Shown piece by piece: positions 35,074 through 43,083 of a stretch of 47,975 nt of DNA. The DNA comes from Halobacterium sp. CBA1126. GTDB taxonomy: Archaea; Halobacteriota; Halobacteria; Halobacteriales; Halobacteriaceae. The notes beneath the pieces are model-generated. The model searched no databases. It was not told the DNA's origin and saw only the letters and a program-made list of their open reading frames with translations. Location: assembly GCF_009741975.1 (NCBI RefSeq), contig NZ_WPCF01000005.1, forward strand, positions 1-47,975, written 5' to 3'. Positions within the stretch are counted from its first letter, which is position 1; each line of letters begins with the position of its first letter. A program made the position numbers and the translations under genes.

Positions 35074-35834
35074 TCGGCCGCGGGCCCGGTCGTGGTCTCC
35101 TGGGCGTCGACGTACGTGCGGATGGTGTCGACGAGGCCGCGTCGCAGTCGCTCTCGTCGGGGTCGGCGGCGAGTTCGGCGAACCGCTCGCGGAACGCCTC
35201 GACGTCGATCTCGGGGGGCGTCCTCGGCGGCCGCGTGCGCGAGGTCGTAGATGCGGTGGTCGTCGGGGACGGCGTCGTGGCGTTCGAGCAGGGCGAGCGC
35301 GAACGCGGCGTTGACGGCGGTCATCGAGGGGTCGGCGCCCGCGGTGAGCCGCTGGCCGACCGACGGCCCGGCGGCGGGCTGGTCGGCGAGCGCGGCCGCG
35401 AGCTCGGACTCGAGGAACGCGACGAGCTTGTCGGTCGGGCCGACCGAGAGCGTGATGTCGTCGGCGTAGATGTCCTTGACGTGGTTGGCGATCTGGTAGC
35501 AGTGCGTGAGCACGCGGCGCTCGACGCTGCGGCCCGTCAGCGCGAGAAAGAGCACTTCGTCCATCGAGAGGACGTGGCTCGGGTGGTCGTGCTCGTGGCG
35601 GTGCATATGCGCGAACTCGTGGAGCGCGAGCTCGCGGGCCATCGCGGACGTGGCGGCCTGCTGGGAGATGTTGAGGACGTGGTGGTCGTCGTAGTGGCCC
35701 GCCCACGTTCGCTCGTCGGGGTTCTCGCGGACGCGCACCTCGACCGGTTGTTCGAGGTCGTGTTCGGTCTGGAAGACGTCGCGGGCGCCGAGAAACGGCT
35801 CGGCGGGCCCTCCGCCGGTCACGCGCAACTGCAT
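35070..35834 (-). CDS. DUF5781-family protein with HExxH motif; internal double frameshift
   Basis: 254 residues. Residues 1-190 read well: acidic, with His72-Glu73-Phe-Ala-His76 in a His-rich stretch, a possible zinc or protease-like site. Then about 25 residues turn abruptly Arg-rich (about 206-232) before the acidic sense returns for the last 20 residues. Two compensating one-base changes explain this: an extra C in the run of six at 35212-35217 and a missing base near 35133-35141. In the alternative frame the same DNA reads Glu-Ile-Asp-Val-Glu-Ala-Phe-Arg-Glu-Arg-Phe, normal haloarchaeal sequence. The family name is from memory. Cytoplasmic; function unknown. Confidence 0.75.
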   Translation of the reverse strand: MQLRVTGGGPAEPFLGARDVFQTEHDLEQPVEVRVRENPDERTWAGHYDDHHVLNISQQAATSAMARELALHEFAHMHRHEHDHPSHVLSMDEVLFLALTGRSVERRVLTHCYQIANHVKDIYADDITLSVGPTDKLVAFLESELAAALADQPAAGPSVGQRLTAGADPSMTAVNAAFALALLERHDAVPDDHRIYDLAHAAAEDAPRDRRRGVPRAVRRTRRRPRRERLRRGLVDTIRTYVDAQETTTGPAAD

Positions 35835-35967
35835 GATAGTTGTTCACACGGCCGTAGCGGCAAAGACTCTTTCGCCCACGGCAGCCACCGCGCCCGGGGA
35901 GACGAACCAGACGAGTTGGCGGCTCCGCGCCGTGTTCCGCCGTGCCGTGGTCTCGGCAAAACACTAT

Positions 35968-35975
35968 CCTTTTGA
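35968..35975 (+). promoter_or_regulatory. TATA box of the EF-2 gene
   Basis: A ccttttga box is centred about 29 bases before the ATG at 36000, consistent with a leaderless or nearly leaderless message. Confidence 0.45.
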
Positions 35976-35999
35976 ACCCGCTGGCAGTATGAATGCCTA

Positions 36000-38189
36000 A
36001 TGGGCCGACGCAAGAAGATTGTCGAGAAGTGCGAACGGCTGATGGACGAGCCGGAGCAGATCCGGAACATCGCCATCGCCGCGCACGTCGACCACGGGAA
36101 GACCACCCTGACGGACAACCTGCTGGCCGGCGCCGGCATGATCTCCGAGGACACCGCGGGCGAACAGCTCGCGATGGACACCGAGGAGGACGAGCAGGAA
36201 CGCGGCATCACCATCGACGCCGCGAACGTCTCGATGACCCACGAGTACGAGGGCGAAGACCACCTCATCAACCTCATCGACACCCCTGGCCACGTCGACT
36301 TCGGCGGCGACGTCACGCGGGCGATGCGCGCGGTCGACGGCGCGCTCGTCGTCGTGGACGCCGTCGAGGGCGCGATGCCCCAGACGGAGACGGTGCTCCG
36401 GCAGGCGCTCCGCGAGGGCGTCAAGCCGACGCTGTTCATCAACAAGGTCGACCGCCTCATCTCCGAGCTCCAGGAGGGGCCCGAGGAGATGCAGGAGCGG
36501 CTCCTGAGCGTCATCCACGAGGTCAACGAGCTCATCCGCGGGATGACCGAGGAGATGGACGACATCGACGAGGACTGGACGGTCTCCGTCGAGGGCGGCA
36601 CCGTCGGGTTCGGCTCCGCGCTCTACAAGTGGGGCGTCTCGATGCCGTCGATGCAGCGCACCGGCATGGACTTCGGCGACATCATGGAGCTCGAGCGCGC
36701 CGACAAGCGCCAGGAGCTCCACGAGCGGACGCCCCTCTCGGACGTCGTCCTCGACATGGTCTGTGAGCACTTCCCGGACCCCATCGAGGCCCAGCCCCAC
36801 CGCATCCCGCGCATCTGGCGGGGCGACCCCGAGTCCGAGATCGCGGACACGATGCGGATGGTCAACGAGGACGGCGAGGTCGTCCTGATGGTCACCGACA
36901 TCGGCATCGACCCGCACGCCGGCGAGATCGCCGCGGGCCGCGTCTTCTCCGGCACCCTCGAGAAGGGCCAGGAGCTGTACGTCTCCGGGACCGCGGGCAA
37001 GAACCGCATCCAGAGCGTCGGCATCTACATGGGCGGCGAGCGCGAGGAAGTCGAGGAAGTCCCCGCGGGGAACATCGCCGCCGTCACCGGCCTCAAGGAC
37101 GCCATCGCCGGCTCGACCGTCTCCAGCGTCGAGATGACGCCGTTCGAGTCCATCGAGCACATCTCGGAGCCGGTCATCACGAAGTCCGTCGAGGCCCAGA
37201 ACATGGACGACCTGCCGAAGCTCATCGAGACGCTCCAGCAGGTCGCCAAGGAGGACCCGACCATCCAGATCGAGATCAACGAGGACACCGGCGAACACCT
37301 CATCTCCGGGCAGGGCGAGCTCCACCTCGAGGTCATCACCCAGCGCATCGAGCGCAACCAGGGCATCCCCGTCAACACCGGCGAACCCATCGTCGTCTTC
37401 CGGGAGTCCCCGACCAGCGACTCCCGCGAGGTCGAGGGCGTCTCCCCGAACCGCCACAACAAGTTCTACATCACCATCGAGCAGCTCGACGACGACGTCC
37501 TCGAGCAGCTCCGCCTCGGCAACGTCACGATGGACATGCCCGAGCAGGAGCGCCGCGAAACGCTCCAGGACGCCGGCATGGACAAGGACACCTCGCAGAA
37601 CGTCGAGAACATCATCGGGAAGAACATCTTCATCGACGACACGAAGGGGATCCAGCACCTCAACGAGACGATGGAGCTCGTCGTCGAAGGCCTCGAGGAG
37701 GCCCTCGAGGACGGCCCGCTCGCCGCCGAGCCCGTCGAAGGCGCGCTCATCCGCCTCCACGACGCCCGCCTCCACGAGGACGCCATCCACCGCGGCCCCG
37801 CGCAGGTCATCCCGGCCGTCCGCGACGCCGTCCACCGCGGCCTCATGGACGCCGAGATTCGCCTGCTCGAGCCGATTCAGGACGTCCGCATCGACGTCCC
37901 CTCCGAGCACATGGGCGCCGCGTCCGGCGAGATTCAGGGACGCCGCGGCCGCGTCGACGACATGTACCAGGAGGGCGGCATGATGGTCGTCGAGGGCATC
38001 GCGCCCGTCGAAGAGATGATCGGCTTCTCCAGTGACATCCGCTCGGCCACCGAGGGCCGCGCCTCCTGGAACACGGAGAACGCCGGCTTCCGCGTCATGG
38101 CCGACAACCTCCAGCCCGAGATCATCAAGCAGATTCGAGAGCGCAAGGGCATGAAGACCGAGCTGCCCGAGCAGATCGACTACTTCTAA
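36000..38189 (+). CDS. fusA: Translation elongation factor EF-2
   Basis: 729 residues, full length. GTPase motifs: G1 Ala-His-Val-Asp-His-Gly-Lys-Thr-Thr (about residues 25-33), G3 Asp-Thr-Pro-Gly-His, G4 Asn-Lys-Val-Asp. The diphthamide site of archaeal and eukaryotic EF-2 is present near residue 600 (Leu-His-Glu-Asp-Ala-Ile-His-Arg-Gly), so the modified His is conserved. It drives translocation on the ribosome. Monocistronic, followed by a perfect hairpin terminator (38196-38230). Confidence 0.97.
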   Translation: MGRRKKIVEKCERLMDEPEQIRNIAIAAHVDHGKTTLTDNLLAGAGMISEDTAGEQLAMDTEEDEQERGITIDAANVSMTHEYEGEDHLINLIDTPGHVDFGGDVTRAMRAVDGALVVVDAVEGAMPQTETVLRQALREGVKPTLFINKVDRLISELQEGPEEMQERLLSVIHEVNELIRGMTEEMDDIDEDWTVSVEGGTVGFGSALYKWGVSMPSMQRTGMDFGDIMELERADKRQELHERTPLSDVVLDMVCEHFPDPIEAQPHRIPRIWRGDPESEIADTMRMVNEDGEVVLMVTDIGIDPHAGEIAAGRVFSGTLEKGQELYVSGTAGKNRIQSVGIYMGGEREEVEEVPAGNIAAVTGLKDAIAGSTVSSVEMTPFESIEHISEPVITKSVEAQNMDDLPKLIETLQQVAKEDPTIQIEINEDTGEHLISGQGELHLEVITQRIERNQGIPVNTGEPIVVFRESPTSDSREVEGVSPNRHNKFYITIEQLDDDVLEQLRLGNVTMDMPEQERRETLQDAGMDKDTSQNVENIIGKNIFIDDTKGIQHLNETMELVVEGLEEALEDGPLAAEPVEGALIRLHDARLHEDAIHRGPAQVIPAVRDAVHRGLMDAEIRLLEPIQDVRIDVPSEHMGAASGEIQGRRGRVDDMYQEGGMMVVEGIAPVEEMIGFSSDIRSATEGRASWNTENAGFRVMADNLQPEIIKQIRERKGMKTELPEQIDYF

Positions 38190-38195
38190 GGTACC

Positions 38196-38230
38196 TTTTT
38201 ACGCGGTTCGCGCGGCGAACCGCGTAAAAA
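38196..38230. terminator. Perfect 16-bp hairpin terminator after EF-2
   Basis: tttttacgcggttcgc, a three-base loop, then its exact complement ending in aaaaa. Because both strands end in T runs, it can stop transcription from either side. It begins six bases after the EF-2 stop. Confidence 0.7.
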
Positions 38231-38340
38231 TCTACGCTAAAAAACCGCAACCGGCTGCGGACTCTCGCGGTTCTCGCTGCGAAGGCACTCGACGACCAGC
38301 ACTGCCGCTATCCATCGGTAGGATTTGTGCGGGCCGAAGG

Positions 38341-38347
38341 CTTATAG
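38341..38347 (+). promoter_or_regulatory. TATA box of the ACT-domain/homoserine dehydrogenase operon
   Basis: A cttatag box is centred near 38345. The start expected 26-30 bases on falls at 38371-38375, next to the ATG of the small frame at 38373, not at the ACT gene start (38480). Confidence 0.5.
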
Positions 38348-38372
38348 CGCGAACGCCCCCGAGTGAGAGTGT

Positions 38373-38483
38373 ATGCACGCAGGCAGACGCGCCCGGCGTG
38401 GTATCGGCACGGAGCGACGGCACTCGCGCTCGCAGCCGACAACAACAGCCGGGGCGTCGCCGAGGACGGAGGGGAGACGATGA
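38373..38483 (+). CDS. Possible leaderless leader peptide (36 residues) of the hom operon
   Basis: The ATG coincides with the predicted transcription start. The peptide is Arg-rich (10 of 36) and has three consecutive Thr codons (aca aca aca, about 38439-38447). Its TGA overlaps the ACT-gene ATG (ATGA). A good Shine-Dalgarno (ggagggga) for the ACT gene lies inside it. Thr is an end product of the homoserine pathway, so this resembles a Thr-sensing leader; that role is inference. Confidence 0.3.
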   Translation: MHAGRRARRGIGTERRHSRSQPTTTAGASPRTEGRR

Positions 38484-39001
38484 GCGAGGTCGACGACCGC
38501 GCGCACACGCTCCGGCTGGAGCTCGTCGACGAGCCCGGGGAGCTGCTGCGCGCGCTCTCCCCCATCGCGGAGAACGGCGGCAACCTCCTGTCGATTTTCC
38601 ACGAGCGCGGGTCGCTGACGCCGCGCGGCCACATCCCCGTGGAGGTCGACCTGGAGTGTTCGCCCGAGCGCTTCGACGACATCGTGGAGGCGCTCCGTGA
38701 CGCCGGGGTCACCATCATCCAGGCGGACTCCGAGCGGTACGGCGAAGCGCTCAGCGTCCTGCTGGTCGGCGACCTCGTCGACACCGACCTCTCGGACACG
38801 CTCGCGGAGCTGGAGGGCTGCGGGAGCGCGACGGTCGCGGACTTCTCGCTGACCACCGAGAAGGGGACCGAGGGCGTCTCCAGCGCCCGCGTCCGGCTCG
38901 CCATCGAGTCCGGGAGCACGGACCGCGCGCTCGAACAGGTCCGCGACGTGGCGGCGCAGAAAGACCTCTCGGTCGTCGAACCGCTCGTGGGGGAACTATG
39001 A
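38480..39001 (+). CDS. ACT-domain regulatory protein linked to homoserine dehydrogenase
   Basis: 173 residues from the ATG at 38480, which has a strong Shine-Dalgarno (ggagggga) just upstream; the open frame reaching back to 38363 lacks coding character. The N-terminal ACT domain (about residues 8-75) has the classic start Leu-Arg-Leu-Glu-Leu-Val-Asp-Glu-Pro-Gly-Glu-Leu-Leu. ACT domains bind amino acids and switch biosynthetic enzymes. The stop overlaps the hom start (ATGA), so the protein is probably the separate regulatory subunit sensing threonine or a related amino acid. In bacteria this domain is fused to the enzyme. Confidence 0.85.
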   Translation: MSEVDDRAHTLRLELVDEPGELLRALSPIAENGGNLLSIFHERGSLTPRGHIPVEVDLECSPERFDDIVEALRDAGVTIIQADSERYGEALSVLLVGDLVDTDLSDTLAELEGCGSATVADFSLTTEKGTEGVSSARVRLAIESGSTDRALEQVRDVAAQKDLSVVEPLVGEL

Positions 39002-39938
39002 GACTGGCAGTGATGGGCGCCGGCGACGTCGGCCGCTCGGTCGCGGACCTCGCCGGCGAGTACGGCCACACGGTGACGGCGTTCGCGGACTCCACGGGCG
39101 CCGTCGTCGACCCGGACGGCGTCGACGTCGACGCCGCGCTCGACCACAAGGAACGCGTCGGCAGCGTCGGCGAGGACGACCCCGCGGACGCGCTCGCCGC
39201 GGAGTACGACGCGCTCGTGGAGGCGACGCCGACGACGCTCGGCGACGCCCACCCGGGCTTCGAGCACGTGCGGGCGGCCCTCGAGAACGACCGCCACGTC
39301 GTCCTCGCGAACAAGGGGCCGGTGGCGGAGCGCTACGACGACCTGCGCGCGCTGGAAGCCGACAGCGCGGGCGAGATCCGCTTCGAGGCGACGGTCGCGG
39401 GCGCATCCCCGCGCTGTCGACCATCGACGGCGTCGGCGCCGAGCGCGTGACCGCGGCCCGCGGCGTGCTCAACGGCACGGCGAACTTCATCCTCACGCGG
39501 ATGGCGACCGACGGCCTCGACTACGAGCACGTGCTCGCGGAGGCACAGGACCTCGGCGTCGCGGAAGCCGACCCGACGTTCGACGTGGAGGGGACCGACG
39601 CCGCGCTGAAGTGCGCGATTCTCGCGAACGTCATCCACGGCGGCGGCTACGCGCTCGAGGACGTCGACGTCGAGGGCATCACGGACGTCCCGCCGTCGGC
39701 GCTCGAACTCGCCGCCGAAGACGGCCGGACGGTCCGGCTCATCGGCGAAGTCACCGAGGACGGCGCCCGCGTCGGCCCGCGGCTCGTCCCCGAGAACCAC
39801 ACGCTGGCGGTCTCCGGGACGATGAACATCGTCCAGCTGGAGACCGAGCACGCCGGCCGCCTGAACCTCTCCGGGCGGGGGGCCGGCGGCCCCGAGACGG
39901 CGACCGCGGTGCTGGGCGACGTGAACCGGCTGGAGTAG
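38998..39938 (+). pseudogene. hom: Homoserine dehydrogenase, one-base frameshift
   Basis: About 313 residues if repaired. The N-terminal NAD(P)-binding fold starts Leu-Ala-Val-Met-Gly-Ala-Gly-Asp-Val-Gly and continues to Leu-Ala-Asn-Lys-Gly-Pro (about 103-108, the conserved Asn-Lys). The frame breaks at 39403-39405, where one base (probably g) is missing in gcgggcgcatcccc. Downstream the catalytic part reads normally: Gly-Val-Leu-Asn-Gly-Thr-Ala-Asn-Phe-Ile-Leu-Thr, then Glu-Ala-Asp-Pro-Thr-Phe-Asp-Val-Glu-Gly-Thr-Asp-Ala-Ala-Leu-Lys with the catalytic Asp/Lys pair. The enzyme reduces aspartate semialdehyde to homoserine for Thr and Met synthesis. Either the strain lacks this step or the base is a sequencing loss, which is likely given similar breaks elsewhere. 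Confidence 0.85.
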
Positions 39939-40019
39939 GCGGCCGCCCGCGCCGTTCGTGTGCCGTGTTCGCACAAACCCCGAGAAGGCGTCGGGGTCGC
40001 GCTGAGTGCGTACCGAAAT

Positions 40020-40027
40020 GGTTTTAG
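40020..40027 (+). promoter_or_regulatory. TATA box of the EF-1A gene
   Basis: A gttttagt box is centred near 40024. The start would be about 40051, giving a leader of about 30 bases that contains the small hairpin gcgcgcc/tcgcgcg (about 40056-40071). Confidence 0.5.
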
Positions 40028-40080
40028 TGCGAACTGCCGAATGATTCCCACAGAGCGCGCCTTTCGCGCGATACCAGACA

Positions 40081-41346
40081 ATGAGCGACGAACGACACCA
40101 GAACCTGGCCGTCATCGGCCACGTCGACCACGGCAAGAGCACGATGGTCGGGCGCCTCCTCTACGAAACGGGGAGCGTTCCCGAGCACGTCATCGAACAG
40201 CACAAAGAAGAAGCAGAGGAGAAGGGCAAGGGCGGCTTCGAGTTCGCCTACGTCATGGACAACCTCGCCGAGGAGCGCGAGCGCGGGGTCACCATCGACA
40301 TCGCCCACCAGGAGTTCTCCACGGACGAGTACGACTTCACCATCGTCGACTGTCCCGGCCACCGGGACTTCGTGAAGAACATGATTACGGGCGCCTCGCA
40401 GGCGGACAACGCCGTCCTCGTCGTTGCGGCTGACGACGGCGTCGCGCCCCAGACCCGCGAGCACGTGTTCCTCTCGCGGACGCTCGGCATCGACGAACTC
40501 ATCGTCGCTGTCAACAAGATGGACATCGTCGACTACGACGAGTCCAAGTACAACGCGGTCGTCTCCGACGTCAAGGACCTGTTCGGTCAGGTCGGCTTCG
40601 ACACGGAGGACGCCTCGTTCATCGCGACGTCCGCCTTCGAGGGCGACAACGTCGCCGAGCACTCCGACAACACCCCCTGGTACGACGGCCCGACGCTGCT
40701 GGAGGCCCTCAACGACCTCCCCGAGCCGTCCCCGCCGACGGACACCGACCTCCGTCTCCCCATCCAGGACGTCTACACCATCTCCGGCATCGGTACCGTC
40801 CCCGTCGGACGTATCGAGACCGGCGTGATGAACACGGGCGACAACGTCAGCTTCCAGCCCTCGGACGTCGGTGGCGAGGTCAAGACCATCGAGATGCACC
40901 ACGAAGAGGTGCCGAAGGCCGAGCCCGGTGACAACGTCGGGTTCAACGTCCGCGGCATCGGCAAGGACGACATCCGCCGCGGCGACGTCTGTGGCCCGGC
41001 CGACGACCCGCCGACGGTCGCCGAGACGTTCACCGCGCAGGTCGTCGTCATGCAGCACCCGTCCGTGATCACGGCGGGCTACACGCCGGTCTTCCACGCG
41101 CACACCGCGCAGGTCGCGTGTACCATCGAGTCCATCGACAAGAAGATGGACCCCTCCTCGGGCGAGACCCAGGAGGAGAACCCGGACTTCATCCAGTCCG
41201 GCGACGCTGCGGTCGTCACCGTGCGCCCGCAGAAGCCCCTCAGCATCGAGCCGTCCTCCGAGATTCCGGAGCTCGGCTCCTTCGCCGTCCGCGACATGGG
41301 GCAGACCATCGCAGCCGGCAAGGTCCTGGACGTCAACGAAGCCTAA
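40081..41346 (+). CDS. tef1a: Translation elongation factor 1-alpha (EF-Tu homologue)
   Basis: 421 residues. GTPase motifs: Gly-His-Val-Asp-His-Gly-Lys-Ser (residues 12-19), Asp-Cys-Pro-Gly-His (about 90-94), Asn-Lys-Met-Asp (about 145-148). Two beta-barrel domains follow, with Pro-Val-Gly-Arg-Ile-Glu-Thr-Gly and the C-terminal Ala-Val-Arg-Asp-Met-Gly-Gln-Thr. It brings aminoacyl-tRNA to the ribosome. It is followed four bases later by rps10, the classic archaeal pair. Confidence 0.97.
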   Translation: MSDERHQNLAVIGHVDHGKSTMVGRLLYETGSVPEHVIEQHKEEAEEKGKGGFEFAYVMDNLAEERERGVTIDIAHQEFSTDEYDFTIVDCPGHRDFVKNMITGASQADNAVLVVAADDGVAPQTREHVFLSRTLGIDELIVAVNKMDIVDYDESKYNAVVSDVKDLFGQVGFDTEDASFIATSAFEGDNVAEHSDNTPWYDGPTLLEALNDLPEPSPPTDTDLRLPIQDVYTISGIGTVPVGRIETGVMNTGDNVSFQPSDVGGEVKTIEMHHEEVPKAEPGDNVGFNVRGIGKDDIRRGDVCGPADDPPTVAETFTAQVVVMQHPSVITAGYTPVFHAHTAQVACTIESIDKKMDPSSGETQEENPDFIQSGDAAVVTVRPQKPLSIEPSSEIPELGSFAVRDMGQTIAAGKVLDVNEA

Positions 41347-41349
41347 TCC

Positions 41350-41658
41350 ATGCAGCAGGCACGCGTTCGTCTCGCCGGCGTCAATCCCGACGACCTCGAC
41401 GACATCTGCGACGACGTCAGGGAGATCGCGGACAAGACCGGCGTGAAGCTCAGTGGGCCGGTCCCGCTCCCGACGAAGACTCTCGAAGTCCCCTCGCGGA
41501 AGTCCCCCGACGGCGAAGGGACGGCCACGTGGGAGCATTGGGAGATGCGCGTCCACAAGCGTCTCATCGACATCGACGCGGACGAACGCGCGCTCCGCCA
41601 GCTGATGCGGATTCAGGTGCCGAACGAAGTCAGCATCGAGATCGTTCTCGAAGACTGA
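41350..41658 (+). CDS. rps10: 30S ribosomal protein S10
   Basis: 102 residues, normal for S10. It begins Gln-Gln-Ala-Arg-Val-Arg-Leu-Ala-Gly and has the conserved loop Pro-Leu-Pro-Thr-Lys-Thr followed by His-Lys-Arg-Leu-Ile-Asp. It belongs to the 30S head. Translationally linked to the EF-1A gene. Confidence 0.97.
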   Translation: MQQARVRLAGVNPDDLDDICDDVREIADKTGVKLSGPVPLPTKTLEVPSRKSPDGEGTATWEHWEMRVHKRLIDIDADERALRQLMRIQVPNEVSIEIVLED

Positions 41659-41785
41659 CGCGGGCTGTCACACGCCCCCTTCCCCACTTATTCGCGCTCC
41701 GTAGCCGTGGCTCCGGTCGAGCGCGACTCCCCGAGGGCTCGCGAAACAGAAGTCTGAAATACGTCGGTCGACTTCGATTGGGTGC

Positions 41786-41857
41786 GGGCTCGTAGATCAG
41801 TGGTAGATCGCTTCCTTCGCAAGGAAGAGGCCCTGGGTTCAAATCCCAGCGAGTCCA
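41786..41857 (+). tRNA. tRNA-Ala (anticodon CGC)
   Basis: 72 bases. Acceptor gggctcg pairs with cgagtcc and contains the G3:U70 pair, the universal identity mark of tRNA-Ala; discriminator A. Anticodon stem cttcc/ggaag with loop ttcgcaa, anticodon CGC (codon GCG). T-arm ctgggttcaaatcccag. No intron. A tgaaata box about 30 bases upstream is a probable promoter. Confidence 0.95.
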
Positions 41858-42268
41858 TTCCTTCGCTCACTTCGTTCGCTACGTCCGCGTGAGCGGAGCG
41901 AACGCGGACTCGAAAGAACGAGTTCTTTCAACGCTCGCGAGAATCCCAGCGAGTCCACTTCTCTAACACTCGACCGCGGAGCGACTGCTGTGTCACTCCG
42001 CGTCAAGGCAGTGTAGTTGACGAGTCGGGATTTGAAGCCCTGGAAGTCGCAACCGCGAGCGTAGCGAGCGGTCCGTCTTCCTCTGGGTTCAAATCCCGGC
42101 GCGACTCCGTCGCGCCGACCCTCGCGAACGCGTAGCGGTCGCTCAGTCCCGGCGAGTCCCCCTCTCACAACGTCACCCGCGACCGACTGCTGTGTCGCTC
42201 GCCCGTCGACATCTCCAACACGCGACCACGAACCCACGAATCCCACCGCGAGAGAGCGACGGACGCAG
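41858..42268. other. Gene-free stretch with repeated tRNA 3' ends after tRNA-Ala
   Basis: The last 16 bases of the tRNA (aatcccagcgagtcca) recur exactly at 41942-41957, 100 bp on. A hairpin with a T-arm copy lies at 42027-42097, and a degenerate copy (cccggcgagtcc) near 42145-42156. A hairpin gtccgcgt/acgcggac (41883-41909) sits just after the tRNA. No gene is supported. The pattern fits successive integration events or a dispersed repeat. Confidence 0.55.
42027..42097. repeat. Hairpin element carrying a tRNA T-arm sequence (copy 2)
   Basis: The left arm gggatttgaagccctggaag (42027-42046) pairs with the right arm around cttcctctgggttcaaatccc (42077-42097). Same plan as 23558-23611: a T-loop sequence at the outer edge and a gaagtc/gtcttc part inside. 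Each copy lies beside a tRNA gene. Confidence 0.55.
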
Positions 42269-42790
42269 TCAGCCCGAGAGCGCGTGGAATCGTTCTCGGG
42301 CGCGCTCGGGGACGTCGCGGCCGACCGTGACAGTGGCGTCGCCGTCCTCGAACGTGAGCTGGACGAACGCGGGGAGTCCCGACTGGGGGTCGCCGGGGTA
42401 CGCGAGCACGGGGACGAGCGCGTCGCCGCTGCGGACCGCACTCGGGGCCGGCGCGTCGTCGCGGGCGAACAGCGAGCGGCCGGCCATCGCGTCCGCGAGC
42501 GACGCGCGCCACGCGGGGTCCCCGCAGAGCCGTTCGAGCTTCTCGACGTCCATGCCGGTCTTGGCGGCGCTGTCCTTGCACTCGACGAGCGCGAGCGCGC
42601 CGTCCCGGCAGTACACGAGGTCGTTGATGACGGCGTTGGCGTTCTTCGTGAGGCTCTGCGTGCCGCCGGGCTCTTTCACCTCGAGCCGCGGGACGTCCGT
42701 CCCCCGGGGCGGGTCGCTGGCGAGAATCGTCCAGTCCCGCGAGCGGAACAGCCGCTTCGTCCAGAGGTACACCTCCGCTTCGGACGTCAT
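42269..42790 (-). CDS. Predicted PD-(D/E)XK nuclease-like protein
   Basis: 173 acidic residues. The middle reads Ile-Asn-Asp-Leu-Val-Tyr-Cys then Leu-Ala-Leu-Val-Glu-Cys-Lys, that is Asp followed about 15 residues later by Glu-x-Lys, the core of PD-(D/E)XK nucleases. The N-terminus (Met-Thr-Ser-Glu-Ala-Glu-Val-Tyr-Leu) is helical. I do not recognise a named family. The gene begins at 42790, exactly where the TnpB element inserted. Before the insertion it would have followed the gene at 44382-45368 directly, probably with overlapping stop and start. It may thus belong to the same operon as the regulator and the methyltransferase locus. Confidence 0.6.
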   Translation of the reverse strand: MTSEAEVYLWTKRLFRSRDWTILASDPPRGTDVPRLEVKEPGGTQSLTKNANAVINDLVYCRDGALALVECKDSAAKTGMDVEKLERLCGDPAWRASLADAMAGRSLFARDDAPAPSAVRSGDALVPVLAYPGDPQSGLPAFVQLTFEDGDATVTVGRDVPERARERFHALSG

Positions 42791-42884
42791 CTTTGCGGTA
42801 GCGAGGAAACCCCGCCTCTTGCGGCGGAGAGGAATCGCGTGCGTTTAGCTGGGCATTCGCACGTGTTTCGCCCGGCTGTCTGTC

Positions 42885-43025
42885 CTACTCGGCCGTCTCG
42901 TCGGTGTTGAGTGCTTCGACCCCTTCGAGCATGAGGCCTTTCCATGTGTATCCTCGCTTGTCTTTGATTGCTTTCAGTCGCTCGTACTGTTCTTCGTCTA
43001 CTTCGAACCTGATCTCTACACCCAT
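42885..43025 (-). CDS. 46-residue ribbon-helix-helix-like protein, divergent from tnpB
   Basis: It starts Met-Gly-Val-Glu-Ile-Arg-Phe-Glu-Val-Asp-Glu-Glu-Gln-Tyr-Glu-Arg-Leu-Lys. A strand of alternating residues followed by a helix, then a second helix (Trp-Lys-Gly-Leu-Met-Leu-Glu-Gly-Val), recalls small ribbon-helix-helix DNA-binding proteins. It lies inside the element, starting 58 bp from the tnpB ATG on the other strand, so it could control tnpB. The fold is inferred from pattern only. Confidence 0.55.
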   Translation of the reverse strand: MGVEIRFEVDEEQYERLKAIKDKRGYTWKGLMLEGVEALNTDETAE

Positions 43026-43083
43026 GCATTAGTGTACTACCCATGTAATTTATGTGGGTTACGGTCGTGCCTTGTACTGTCGG

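Noticed and set aside
33634-35964. A 776-codon minus-strand frame and a 681-codon plus-strand frame (33930-35975) around the sugar dehydrogenase
   Set aside because: Both are extremely Arg-rich and cross two well-supported genes; they are out-of-frame shadows.
41940-42160. Additional tRNA genes or a CRISPR array downstream of tRNA-Ala
   Set aside because: The repeats are only tRNA 3' ends or T-arms without acceptor and anticodon arms, and the spacing is irregular, so they are neither tRNAs nor CRISPR.
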